A DNA stretch of 64,000 bases from Thunnus maccoyii (GCF_910596095.1 NC_056543.1:20979042-21043041); one strand, 5' to 3'. Positions 12,386 to 23,569 are shown, counted from the first letter of the stretch. Numbers and translations: made by a program. The notes: generated by a model from the sequence alone, not told the origin.

Positions 12386-12756
12386 GGTCAGTAAAAAACA
12401 AAAGGACTTGTCAAAGAGATATAAAACTGTTCCTAAGGTTAAAGAAAAAGAGCCTATACAGAGTTGTGTTAAAAGAGGGCTTATTTTGAAAAGTCTGCTG
12501 CTGAGCAAAAAAGAGGAGGTGTTGTGGTAGAGGCTACGGTACCCATAATGCAATGTAAATGACTTCCGGTTAACTCACTAAATTGTTTATCGTTCACCTA
12601 ACTCCATGGCATCCTGTCTCCTTCATAATATACCTCCTGGCTTTAGCTTTACACGTCATGCATGAGTGTGCATGGTATCAGTCTTCTCATCTACAGTAAT
12701 TCTCAGCAAGAAAGAAAATAAGCATCTTTTCCAAAATGTCAAACTATTTCTTTAAC

Positions 12757-13993
12757 TTTAACTCTGTGGTTGGAAGATAGAAAAACAAAGACTGTCAAAG
12801 AAAATGGCTCATGTTTCTACTACTTAAAAATGTGGGAAGAAAAAAAAACATCCTTGGATGGATTGCATTACTAAACCACTTGAAGACTGTTTGATTTAGC
12901 AGCTCTGGCAAGTGATGTTACAACTATGGGGGCTGTTCAAGTGAGTGCCAAAGAAAGCCTTCTCTGAAAGTGATCTTTTCATCTTTATTTTGGCACAATG
13001 GCCGAATGTGGTTATTATCTATCCCTACCATCAGAGGATATTGGGCAAAGACCAGGAGATTAATGATGGCTTAAATAACATCATTCACAGTCTAGATGCT
13101 GTAGATATGATTTTGAGTATTTTAAGGGAAGTGTTGACCACTCTTATTACAAGTCTTACTTATCATGGTGAATATACTGAACACAATGAAGAATGGGAAC
13201 AGAAGGAGCTACATGTCTTGTGAAGTTTTGAAATTGTACCTCACCATTACACAAAACTGAGCAATGCAAAGGTAGAGTCAGTCATTCTGGAGAAAGACTA
13301 TTGATATTTGAACACCCAAACAAATACACCCCTCCCTTTCTGCTCCTTCAGAAGCTCCGCCCCCCAAATTCATGGATGTGCATTGCCAAGGCAACAACCA
13401 GAAGAGAAATATGGCAGAATCCAGAGCGATGTGTCAGCTGTAGAGTCACTTTTGTCTCTCTCACACTTTAAAATGAGCAAAAAAAAAAATTGTCTTGTTC
13501 CCTTTGTTTCCCATTTACAGAGCCAGGGCTATGTAAAAACACCAGATTTTTTTTTCAGCTGACTCACAGAATGGACAGCTAGTGGACTGTGCAGAGATAT
13601 TCGCTGAATTCAACAAAAAGTGTATTGAATAATCTTTCTCCAGAATCACTGACTTTACCTTTAATATGAGGTATTGTTAATCCTTTATTGCCTGAATGGC
13701 TTTGGTTTGGCAAGTTGTTTTGTTTTTTTTTCCATAGTCTCCAAATTCTCACCACTCCCTGCACATTAGTAGGACAGGTCTTAAAGTTCACACACATAGA
13801 CACAAAAACCTATATCTGCAGGTTAATTAAAATGATAGATATCATCATATGAGTGACAAAAGGCTTATTTGCAAGGGAAATGAGGGAAATGTAGCATTTA
13901 TTATATGTCTGCCTCTTCGCTACAGGAGGCCTCCTAATTGCTGCCTAAGACATACAGTAATTTCCACCCAATTGATTCCTGGCAGGTGTAGTG
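12757..13993. other. Non-coding sequence without recognised features
   Basis: No gene is supported. Short ORFs (for example 12945-13223) have no recognisable domain and no splice context. Poly-A and poly-T runs occur at 12840 and 13480-13550. Confidence 0.45.
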
Positions 13994-14677
13994 TATAGAT
14001 GGATAGACAGATGGATGTACTTTATTGATCCCAAATTGGGAAATTCTTGTGTTACAGCAGCAGGTTATCCAGGCATTGCAGGGGAACAGTAAAGACAGAG
14101 TAAATATACGTATCAATACTAGAAGAGAGAGAGAGAAAAATATATCTATAGAAAAATAAACACAACAAATAACAAAATAAAATAACATAGGTCAATACAA
14201 GAATATAAGACAAAACCTTAACATACACTATAAATATAATATACAAACATAGGATAACATACTATTAAACAAGAGTGCAAAGTTTTTGAAGTTTTAAAAA
14301 TTCAATGAGGAAGAGTAGGAGTATAAAAATGTGCAAATTCCCCATCAGCAAAGTTACTGAAGAAGCAAAACAAAGTAGAGTTTGGTTCAGACAGAAACTA
14401 TAAAGCTGAGAGATCTGAGAGTTCTCTGTTAGACAGAGGTGAGGTGTTAGAGTTATTGCTTTGGGCAGGAAATATTTCCTGTATCAGTCCTTGTGACAGT
14501 GAAGCTGAACCAGTCTGTTAGAGAAAGTGCTCCGCTGTCTGTCCAGAAGATGGTGGAGAGGGTGATCAGGATTATCCATAATGGATAAGTTTGTTCAGTG
14601 TCCTCCTCTCCACCACAATTTCAAATGTGTCTGGTTTGCAGCCAATTACGGAGGTGGCCTTCTTAATCAGTTTATTA

Positions 14678-15257
14678 ATGCCGAGTTCACACTACACAAT
14701 TTTAGTCCTGATTATCCACTTGGACAGTTTTTGGAGATCACTGACAAAAGCCCCCAGATTGGAGGCAAATCGGCGTCAGTTCAGTGCTTGCAATCTGCAC
14801 TCAATCACTATGTGTGAACTGTTATGATCCATCACAGATGCCTGAGTATCTGGTTGTGTTGGGGAGCCATGCAACGAGCTACAGCCAATGAGAGCACAAG
14901 ACACGGGATGAGGCAGACATGGGGTGATGCAGCAGAGCAAACTCCTCTGGGGGTACAATAATATAGTTTCTATCAGAATCAGCTACCTACATATTCTTTT
15001 CTTTTTCTTCTTTGTTTTTCACTGCAAATCAGTGCACTTCTCACATGTGTTTTCGTGACAAACGTAGTTTGGAGACCAGACAGACTTGTCAAGGATTCTT
15101 CCTGGTGAAAGATCTTGTAATGTGTGAAACCCGATCAGTCATGTAGTGTTCAAACTACAATGACTTCAAGACTTCCAAATACAAAACAGAAAGTTATGTA
15201 GTGTGAACAGTACAGAAATCTGATGACTTTGAAAGTCTTGGAGTGTGTCCATGGCAT
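14678..15257. mobile_element. 580-bp MITE inserted in the LINE 3' region
   Basis: The ends are tgccgagttcacactac and, inverted, tgccatggacacactcc. The LINE reads cagtttat before and gtctgttgg after, with TAA on both sides, consistent with a 3-bp TAA duplication as in PIF/Harbinger elements. Inside, phrases such as gtagtgtgaacag recur in both orientations. There is no transposase. Confidence 0.6.
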
Positions 15258-15480
15258 AAGTCTGTTGGTTTTGCTGGCTTCAATGCTGCTCCCCCAGCAG
15301 TCTATGGTGCAGTACAATGCACTGTCCACAACAGACTGGTAGAAGATTTCCAACATCTTGCTGCATACGTTGAAGGATCTCAGCTTCCTAAATTCATCGA
15401 TAGAGTCTGCTCATCCCCTTCTTATATACAGCCTCAATGTTGGTCTTTCAGTCCAGTCTGTTGTCAGTGTGGACACCCAG

Positions 15481-16040
15481 CTATTTGTAGTCCTTCACCA
15501 CACCAATATCCTCTCCCAGAATACACAGGGGTTGTGTAGCCATCCTCTTCCTTTTGAAGTCGATCACCATCTCTCCGGTCTTGGCCACATTCAGAAGCAG
15601 ATGATTTCTTCCAGACCACTCCACAAAATCATCTACCAGTGCTCCGTACTCCTCGTACTGCCCATCATTTATACACCTGACCACTGCAGAGTCGTCAGAG
15701 AACTTCTGCAAGTGGCATAACCTGGAGTTGTATTGAAAGTCTGAGGTGTACAAGGTGAAAGGGAAGGGAGACAGCACAGTCCCCTGTGGAGCTCCCGTAC
15801 TACTCTCCACCATTTCAGACAGATCTCTGCCAAGTTAGAGAAAACTGTGGTCTGCCTGTCAAGTAGTCGGTAATCCAGAAGATGGTGAATGTGTCTACCC
15901 TCGTCGCTTGCAGCTTCTCCCTCAGTAGCAGTGACCGGATGGTATTGAATGCACTGGAGAGTCAAAGAATTTGATGCTAATAGTACATCCAGTTCCATCC
16001 AGATGCGAGTTAGCTCGCTGCAGCAGGTAAATGATGGCAC
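15481..16040 (-). pseudogene. LINE reverse transcriptase core
   Basis: The minus-strand frame of 15813-15481 has STGAPQGTVLSPF (RT motif B), FSDDSAVV (catalytic motif C, FSDD encoded at 15691-15702) and the HLLLNVAKTGEMVIDF block. The N-terminal part (16040-15814) is frame-shifted. The catalytic Asp pair is kept, but the frames are not continuous. Confidence 0.85.
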
Positions 16041-16319
16041 TGCCCACTACCAGATGAGATTGATAGGAGAATTGCAAAGGGTCCAGCGATGATTTCACCT
16101 AGAGTCTAAGGTGGGTCAAGACCATCCTCTCCAGCACCTTCATCACATGAGATGTGAGGGCAACTGGTTGATAGTTGTAGAGGTCAGATGGAGTCATCTT
16201 CTTGAGAACAAAAACCAGCCAGGACATCTACCATAGCACTGGTATATTTTCCTGGTTCAGGCTCAGGTTGAAGAGGTTTCACAGAATAGCAGATAGCTGG
16301 CTGGCACAGGTCCTCAGAA

Positions 16320-17051
16320 ACCTGGGGCTGATACTGTCACGGCCTTGCCTTGGTGGAGTCTCTCTAGCTGTCTCCCAACCTGGCCAGTAGTCACTGTCAG
16401 GTGGGGGAGGGTGCTCGTCGTCTCAGTGGAGGAAAGGCACTTCAAAAGCGGGGGGTATGGGACCAAGGAGCTCATCAGGTGGGATTGAGGGGGGAAGGGT
16501 GAAAGCATTGTGGACAGTGTGTGTTTGGGGGTCTGGGTGTGTGGTAGAGGAGACAGCTGAGGACTGTGAACTAAACCTGTTGAAGAAACAGTTTTGCTCA
16601 TTTGCCCTCTCCAGGCTGCCCACTGGTTGTCTGTCTCTCACCTTGAACCCAGTGATTTCCTTCATTCCAGTCCACAAATCCCTTGCATTATTCTCCAGCT
16701 TCCTCCTATAGGATTCTTTCCACTCCCTCAGTTTCACCCTCGGGTCATGCTGTACACTCAGTTCTTCCCTAACCCCAGACCTGAAGGCTTTCTTCTTATT
16801 ATTAAGAGGTACTTTCAGGTCACTGGTGACCCAGGGCTTGTTGTTAGGGAAGAAGCGATAAGGGTGGTGTGTTCACAGAATTTCACGTATTCTGTGATGC
16901 AGTCTGTCATGCTGTTGATGTCCTCCCTGTGTGGCTCACAAAGCACATCCCAGTCTGTAGACTCAAAGCAGTCCTGCAGTGCCTCATTAGCCTCCTGAGT
17001 CCATCTCCTCAGTCCCTGTGGATACAGGCTGCTGTTTGACAGGAGGGACAT
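16320..17051 (-). pseudogene. LINE inter-domain segment
   Basis: Minus-strand frames (17051-16815 and 16737-16423) carry TDCITEYVKFCEH, YRRKLENNARDLWTGMKEIT and the DRANEQNCFFNRF block. These are typical of the stretch between endonuclease and RT in fish L2-like LINEs. A frameshift separates the two. Confidence 0.75.
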
Positions 17052-17115
17052 GCTTTGGTGTCAGCATGACGAGGTTGTGATCAGATCACTGTATGCATCC
17101 TTAATATTTGCATAC

Positions 17116-17587
17116 TATGGATGTGCAAGAGAGCCCTGTATTTGTATGTGTTGAGGCAGCAAAATTATTTATATTTGTGTTTGAATAAAAGTAGAAATAG
17201 GCGTAAAAATCCTGTTTTTGTTTTTATTACACTTCTTATTTTAGGATATTAAAGTGTTAAAGTAAGTGTTCATCAATAAACTAATTTACAAAGGAGGTCC
17301 CCACACCAGGTATTGAACTCAGGTCTCCTAGGCCATGGACAACTGCACTGACTACTCAGCTTAAGCTCAGCTCCACCATACACACACAGACCTGCAGTTA
17401 TATATACATCCATGACAGACAGTGACAGTCGGAGACAGTGATGTAACCGACCTGCTGTTATTTGACATATTTTTTTTCTTCTCGAAAACAAATCATTTCT
17501 AAAATATTTGTGCGAAATAAATATTTGGAAAAACCTACTATTTGTGCTTTTCCAAATACCATATTCGTATTAGTCTCAACCCCTATT
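17116..17587 (-). mobile_element. ~470-bp non-autonomous insert with a tRNA-like segment
   Basis: It interrupts the LINE between tatttgcatac (ending 17115) and the resumed LINE at about 17590. On the minus strand it starts taggggttgagactaatacg. It contains a segment (about 17370 to 17285) with A-box-like TAGCTGAGTAG and B-box-like GAGTTCAATACC, spaced as in a tRNA gene. This suggests a tRNA-derived or pol III-promoted repeat. No clear target duplication was found. Confidence 0.5.
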
Positions 17588-17588
17588 A

Positions 17589-17928
17589 CACACAGGAGGT
17601 CCAGCGTTTTATTGTCTCCAGTGGGGCAGTTCACATCCAGATAAAATGTTGGTAATGTTTTGTCCAGTGTGATATGACTGAAGTCCCCAGTAATGGCTAC
17701 AAAAGGATTGGGATGCTGAGTTTGAAGTCTTGCAGCAGTGGAGTGAATGGTGTCACATGCTACCTCTACATCAGCTGATGAAGGAATGTAGACAGCAATA
17801 GCAATGGCAGACAAGAACTCCCTTGGCAAGTAATATGGATGCATCCCCACAGTTAGCAGTTCAATGTCCAGGCCACAGAAACGTTCTTTCACTTTAACAT
17901 GTCCAGGATTGCCCCACCTTTCACTCAC
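17589..17928 (-). pseudogene. LINE endonuclease C-terminal half
   Basis: The frame reads YYLPREF, IAVYIPSSAD and ITGDFSHITLD, matching the VxIPP and GDFN blocks of the L2/CR1 endonuclease. The usual Asn of GDFN is Ser here. The frame runs into the insert at 17587. Confidence 0.75.
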
Positions 17929-18399
17929 ATACAGTGCAGTCCCCTCTTCTCACTGCTCCGTATAACATCCCTGTCCACCCGAACAGTCCTGAAGCCAGGT
18001 ACAGCTGCACTGTGGTCCAGGAAGTGCGAGTGCAGCCATGTCTCCGTGAAACACAAAATGCTGCACTCACAGTATTCGCTGTGGGTCTTGATCAGTACGC
18101 CAAACTCATCCATCTTATTGCCCAAGGACCTCACGTTCCTCATGATGATTGCTGGAGGAAGGTTTATATTTCCTCTTCTTCGCTCCACACTTAGCTCCAG
18201 CCCTGCAACCCTGGCATTGCCTGTGCAGCTCCTCCGGGATTTTAGGCCTCACTCCGGGCAGTAGCACTGGTTTGCTCAATGCAATCAGCTGGCCACGAGA
18301 GTAAACAGTGCCCTCAGTCCACTCTGCATCGCTCTCCCTTACAAAGAGTGTAGAAAGTAATAGTATACCACAAACAAAGCAAAAAGTAGCCATTGCCAC
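17926..18399 (-). pseudogene. LINE ORF start and endonuclease N-terminal half
   Basis: The first frame (18399 down to 18115) begins with a hydrophobic leader, MAMATFCFVCGILLLSTLF, followed by a basic segment. The frame of 18188-17925 has MRNVRSLGNKMDE and CFTETWLH, the N-terminal motifs of LINE apurinic-type endonuclease (the Asn and Glu metal-site regions). The two frames overlap with a shift. Confidence 0.75.
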
Positions 18400-18525
18400 T
18401 CAGTCACTGAAACGAAATAGTTGAAAAAACACACAAACAAGAAATAAAGTGACAAAGTGTCAAAAAATCAAAACACACAACGGGAGCTGCTTCAACAGGC
18501 TGCCAGCACAATGCCATCTCTAGTA

Positions 18526-21500
18526 TGGGTTACTCTTTACTGCATGCCCACAATGCCAGCTGATTAGCTGATTGGCTGACTTAACCATCATTATACAATT
18601 TACAATCTCATTAAACCTTGTTGACTGACACTGGAAGCTAGAGCTTCCCCTACTCTGTTAATTATGAATTGGCATGAAAGAAAAAAAGATAGTTTAATGT
18701 TGTACTGCCCTGACAGCTAACTTCTGGCTGTGTTTGGCCGCCTCAGCGATGTGTTTAAAATGAAGACTTACCATTTTGTAGCAGTCCTCTCTGACTCAAA
18801 GCAATGCTCTGTCTCCAAGGTGACAACACATTTACACTGTAGCCATGGACACCACATCTATCACTTTGTGCATGGCATTCAGTGACTTGCAAATCAAAGA
18901 GGCATCACTCACGATGATGTCAGATGAGCTCACAAAGTCTTTCACAAACCCGGCAAAAATGCAATAATAGCAACTCCTACACATCAAAAGATAAGGTCAC
19001 AACACCAGTCATAAAAGATGCTGACTGACAGAAAAATCGATGTGTATCAATAGCTTGGCTTCCGCATAATAGCCAAGCGTAATTTCTCATTTTATCAGAG
19101 GGAACCACGGGTCCCTTGTAGAATTATACTCTACTGCTCTGTTGTCCCTAGGAGGGCACTGGGTGCATGGCGTGAGGTGAATGATAAGCATGTCCCTTGG
19201 CCTGATGATATGATATTTTCAGCCAGGTTATCACAGTCGCTCCTCGTCCTACAGCAGCTCTGACTTTGTGTTATTGAGCTGGGGCCCTCCAGCTGTTTAG
19301 AGTGCTATATTTCAAGTAATTGAGTTGTGGGGTATGAGAGTGCAGCTAGAGTGTGTGCATGTATAAGTGTATATGAGAGATTGTGTATGTGTGTGTGTGT
19401 GTGTGTGTGTGTAATAGATGTTTTGACTGACATGTCAAAGGTAATTGAGTTGTAGGTAAGAGAGAGTGAACTTGCCAGCTGTCAGTCTCTTATGAGCTGA
19501 ATCCAACAGACTCCAACTATAACCTAAAGACACAAATACAAATGTTTGTGTGTGTGTGCTATTAGCTTTTCCTTTTTTACAACAGAGCCTGAATAATAAA
19601 TGGAGTTTGAACACTGAGATAACCTTAAAGTCAATCTGTTCAAGTTGAAAAAATACAACACGTCATGCTAGTGATTTTGCTTAAAGACCCCATTTCCCCT
19701 TAAGATACTGTTTTCCCAAGTGAATTCTTACATAAAATGAAGTGTAATGTAAAAACTACTGAACCTCCTCACACATGCCAAAACCTTTTGTGTTACTCCT
19801 TGTTATGATACAAGCAGCAGAGCAGTTATGCCTCTAGGCTAATGCAGGTTATCAACTGTAAATCTGAAAAGGCAAGCGCTCCGGAGGTTTTCACCAATGT
19901 CAAAATTCTACTACAAACAAACACCTGAATATCAAATCCTGCAGTTTGCCTGGTAGATTGTTTGCTGGGCACCAAAATATATAGATTATCTATATCTTTC
20001 TGTTACAATAACAATTCCTCTGCCTGCATACAGTATATGGGCTGTTGTCATGCAGTATATGGTGATCACATCATAAGTCTGTGGTGCAGCTTTAAGGCTC
20101 AGTATTGCCAGTGACAGCATTTTTGCCTCAACAATAATTAATACACATTAACCATATGCTTCAATACACTCACTAAATTTTCAGTTTTTCATTCTACACA
20201 GTCCGACTTAATTTTGGTACAGAGTTTTTTTTTTATTATTTAACATGATTGAACGGCATACTCCATCTAAGGGTTTTGATGCTGACTTTGACACCACAGA
20301 TCAAATCAACGAACCTCAAGGACAGAGCTGAATGGCCAACAGCTGTGCTAGTCTGCACATAATCTGTCTGTCTCCTCCAAGGTCACACTGAGTGTGAGCA
20401 AGATGTTAAATATAGCAATACAAATAGGAAACCCAGGAATATAATATTTGAATGTGTACATAACAAGCTTTTTGCTTCATATTCTCCATGTCATGTTTTT
20501 ATGTCATTATTAGTTTGATAAATCAATATAGGGTTGTATGTTAAGTCACTGCCAGTGCTGCTACAAACAATCACAATCAGTCAGCTCAAATCCCTATTAA
20601 TTAGTTATCTCGCCTTTGTTCGTTCAGTTGACCTCACCTCACCCTATTGACAGAGCCCAGGGTTGAGTCATTCTCCCAGGTAAACAGGAACTCAGATGAA
20701 CGCTGTATGCAGGGTGACCACGGATGTATGAGGTTGACATGCTTGCTGGCCTTGTTGTTCTTTCATCGAGGGACATTTCATTCAAGGACATTTCTCTCAG
20801 CACCTCACCTGTGAGCAGACCAGATTGTTAGACAGTCACATCTACACTTTGACCCACTTTTATAGGCTGTGAAATGTGTCAATTCTGGCTCCACCACCAA
20901 CCCATTAAAAAAACCCTTCCTTTTTTAATGTTTTTGTGATCACAGCAGCAAGCTAACATGGGCTGTCAAAGTATATACTGTATTATGTAAGGATGATGCG
21001 TTAGAGAATAAATAAATTACAACAGCCTTACCTCTGATACCTTCTTTTCCAGGAATGTAGTTTTTTGGTATTCAGTGCTGATTCTTGTAGACCTATTTGT
21101 GACATAAAAACTCAACCAAAACAACAACAACAAAAAAACCCCAACTTCCTGTATTTTCTTTGTGCCATGTATGAATGATGGATCTAGTTCCCTTTTTATA
21201 TTTGTATATTTGTACTATTATATAACACAGTTCATGATTCATATTCCAAAAACTTTGATTTGGAGAGTTTACTTTACCTCTACTGTTAAATTAACTTTCA
21301 CTTAAAGTCCTCCTCCACTCAAAAATATATTTTTCTTCTTGTTCCTACAGCTGGATGTTTGAGCTTCACTGCGTAGAATGATGTATGTGCAGAGTTTGAC
21401 ACTAGAAGGCTGTTTTCACATTCATCTGCTGAAAGTGGAAAGTTTCCATGTGCTCACTGAAAATCTCATTTTAAGGAGTCGGCCTACAAGCATAGTTTGG

Positions 21501-22010
21501 AGCTAATCCTGGTCCAATATGCAATTTATGCAAGTGTGATATGGAAACTTGAAGCCTCCAGTACACAAACACTAAGAATGGACTTAACAGTGAAGCAGGA
21601 GACATCTTGTGTCCAGCAGTTAAATTTCTGAAATTAAACATATTTGCATATTTATAGATTCGGGATTTTTATTGAGGGAGAAGGAGTAGATGTAATTTTA
21701 ATGATTTTAACAAGATAATTGAACTATTTTATGGAAAAACCCATCTCAGGCACAAATTATTATTCAAAGTAGAGTATTTAATATACATCTTAAAACATGT
21801 CTGGAGGGGATCTTTAAAAGATTTTTTTAAAATTATATTCTTTCCAAGAGCAGCACCTGGTGGTCAAAAATTGAATTGCACATGCAATGTCGACTACTAA
21901 ACTTTAGCTGACTGTATTTAACGCCCAACGTGTTGTGTTGCACATTACACGGCGTTTTAAATCATACATGATTGATATGAGGAATTAGTTAGCGCTGCTC
22001 TCTCCATAAC
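18526..22010. other. Non-coding sequence left of the abhd13 promoter
   Basis: No coding ORF is supported. A (TG)n microsatellite lies at 19389-19412. No DNA-ligase IV coding sequence is present on either strand, although that gene would be expected next to abhd13. The rest is AT-rich unique-looking sequence. Confidence 0.5.
19389..19412. repeat. (TG)n microsatellite
   Basis: Twelve uninterrupted TG units. Confidence 0.95.
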
Positions 22011-22313
22011 AATATGTCAGACAGTATTTCAGCACGCTGCAGCACTGTGAAGCACAGGTTTTACGCGGAACCTTGTGTCTTGTGCTGAGCTCAACACGGA
22101 GCTCTTGGCGGCTACATCAGGGGTGCTAACCAGCTGTGCTGCTGCTAGCCTCGCCGGTTCTTGCTGACAGTCACTCACCTCGCGTCCTCGCCACTTAAAC
22201 TTCCACTATAATTTAGTTAACTGCTACAGAGCTGAATGACAGTGACTGTGCTGTTTGTGTGTTACTGTTTTGTAAAAGAATCATGCAGCTGAGGCATTAA
22301 AAATGAGAGAAGG
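22011..22313 (+). promoter_or_regulatory. abhd13: abhd13 promoter region and candidate non-coding exon 1
   Basis: This stretch is richer in CpG than its AT-rich surroundings and ends in a strong splice donor, AGG|GTGAGT, with the intron starting at 22314. The acceptor of the coding exon, ttgcag, ends at 23535 and gives an intron of about 1.2 kb. A non-coding first exon and a single coding exon are the known layout of vertebrate ABHD13. The transcription start is not visible; there is no clear TATA box, as expected for a CpG-type housekeeping promoter. Donor and acceptor are seen directly; the exon itself is inferred. Confidence 0.55.
22179..22200 (-). promoter_or_regulatory. Candidate minus-strand first-exon donor, possibly lig4
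   Basis: Read on the minus strand, this CpG-rich segment ends in GCGAG|GTGAGTG, a near-ideal splice donor, with the intron starting at 22178 and running left. It points away from abhd13 out of the same CpG-rich stretch, as expected for a bidirectional promoter. In mammals ABHD13 shares such a promoter with LIG4. No DNA-ligase coding sequence is found to the left within the window, so the identity is only a suggestion. Confidence 0.3.
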
Positions 22314-22657
22314 GTGAGTATATGGCTGCATTATTAAGCATTGATGAGTTAGCGCTAGGTAGCTAGCTAATAGTGCCGATAGCACTAGCAGGCTAAAGGA
22401 TAGCTTGACAGTTAGCATGCTTGTTATCGAGTTAAGGCGGTTTGGGAAGTAATTTTAAAGCTTAGTTGATCGCCAGTTGCTAACTTGACAGTCTAGAAAT
22501 ATAAATCTGAGTGATAGCTGACGTTAAACGGTAGTTTAAACTCTCCCAGCTAACGCTAGTCGTATGTTCCTTTTGCCTGGTAAGTTAGCAGCTGTCACTA
22601 TCCAGCCTTAAATGCATCCTCAGTTTTTGTCCATGTAAACTAACGTTGTGTGGGTGC

Positions 22658-22722
22658 ACCCTGGTCCTGGAGAGCCCCAGCACTGCATTATTGATTAATT
22701 AAAGAAGGTGTTTTCAGTTCAT
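22658..22722. repeat. Fragment of a dispersed fish repeat
   Basis: The phrase ctggtcctggagagcccc followed by an attgattaattaaag block resembles the end of a dispersed element common in fish genomes. Only a short piece is present, without a partner end. Recognition is from memory. Confidence 0.3.
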
Positions 22723-22766
22723 CATGATTTGGTGTCAATTATGAGTGATTGTGCAGTTGTGGCCGT

Positions 22767-23130
22767 CAAGATTCAATATTTCTGTATTGTCACTTCGCAG
22801 TACTCGCATACATTGAAATGAAATTGTTTCTCCCACAACAAAAATCTTGCACTTGCAGAATAAACGATTTAAACAAACTTGACTACTGAAAATATACTTA
22901 GCAAATCTGTGAAGAAAGTTTCAGAAACGTAGAGTAAATGAATTATATAACTACACACGTACAGTAAAGTATAAAAACCTTAATAGCAGCAAAAGTCTAG
23001 TGTATTTAGCAGTAATATGTTTAAATTATGGACAGACTGATATCAAAGTCCAGTAAACACAGGATGGAGACAGACAGTGCTGTCGCCAGTTAGATGAATA
23101 GTTGGAGAGGCATAATCAGTAGCACAGAGG
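22767..23130 (-). mobile_element. Antisense 3' fragment of a LINE in abhd13 intron 1
   Basis: Read on the minus strand, the left end has the form TGACAATACAG...GAATCTTG, which resembles the AATAAA-plus-short-tandem tail of fish L2/CR1-type LINEs. The adjoining AT-rich sequence, including a rather typical cattgaaatgaaattgtttc block, looks like LINE 3' UTR. No ORF survives. The right boundary is a guess. Confidence 0.4.
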
Positions 23131-23569
23131 GCCTTTTGAGTTATGAGGGCTGTTAAGGCTGAAAAGTTGAAGCAGAACTTTATAATGGCCATCTTATAAA
23201 GGCTACTGTGTTCAAATGTTAAACATCAGTATACAGTGTAATTGGTGCAGTCATTTATTGCCTTAAAGTACAATATTGTTGTTGCTTACAAATTCTCAAA
23301 TGTCAGGATTTGCTTGTCTTTCCTCTTTTCTTATGTCATTTTTTAAAAATGAAGTTAAATAAAATTTGTATTTTGCCTTTTCACTATGTGCTTGGGTAAC
23401 TTATCGTGAAATTTGTCATTTAATTTTCATATGAATAGATAAAACAATTAATGCAAATTTCTTGATCATGTACATTTATATTCTACCATCTTCCCTTACC
23501 CTCTACTCTCTCTTTGGTTCTCTCTGTATTTGCAGAGTGTGTGTTGTGTGACTCAGCTCTTGTGTAGCG

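Larger units (their letters stand above)
10243..12632 (+). mobile_element. Short-LTR Ty3/gypsy-type retrotransposon relic
   Basis: The element starts TGTAGAATTAGAGACTACAG, and its second LTR starts TGTTGTGGTAGAGGCTACGG at 12520; 20 of the first 26 positions agree. The 3' LTR (12520-12632, 113 bp) follows a polypurine tract, aaaaaagaggagg. A 5-bp target duplication, cctcc, flanks the element (10238-10242 and 12633-12637). Inside, gag, protease and reverse transcriptase pieces occur in order, on frames broken by stops and shifts. RNase H and integrase are absent. The element is dead and internally deleted. Confidence 0.75.
9733..12756. mobile_element. Palindromic MITE split by a retrotransposon
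   Basis: The left part is 9733-10242 and the right part 12638-12756. The outer ends are mirror images (gttaaag at the left, ctttaac at the right). Within the left part, the arm from 9795 (tttagcttagcatagacact) is repeated inverted up to 10230 (ttatgctaagctagg), each arm about 215 bp, with the turn at about 10020-10040. The right part, ending with cagcaagaaag and caaaatgtcaaactatttct, completes the known fish palindromic repeat. Removing the insert restores a contiguous element. Confidence 0.75.
13994..18525 (-). mobile_element. L2/CR1-type (Maui/Rex-like) LINE, near full length, inactive
   Basis: On the minus strand the order is N-terminal leader, AP-type endonuclease, linker and reverse transcriptase. 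The 3' end reads cccaatttgggatcaataaa with a degenerate (TCTA)n tail at 13994-14015, typical of fish L2-like elements. The 5' end near 18525 is a GC-richer leader. Frames are broken many times, and two foreign inserts (14678-15257 and 17116-17587) interrupt it. It is about 3.5 kb without the inserts. Confidence 0.85.

Noticed and set aside
12102..12530. 142-codon ORF at the 3' end of the gypsy relic
   Set aside because: Translates a dispersed repeat fragment and the region before the polypurine tract; no RNase H or integrase motif.
17285..17370. Functional tRNA gene
   Set aside because: Only box-like motifs are present; the acceptor stem does not pair and the segment is embedded in a repeat.
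18526..22178. lig4 coding exon left of abhd13
   Set aside because: Neither strand has an ORF of ligase length or any ligase motif in this stretch.
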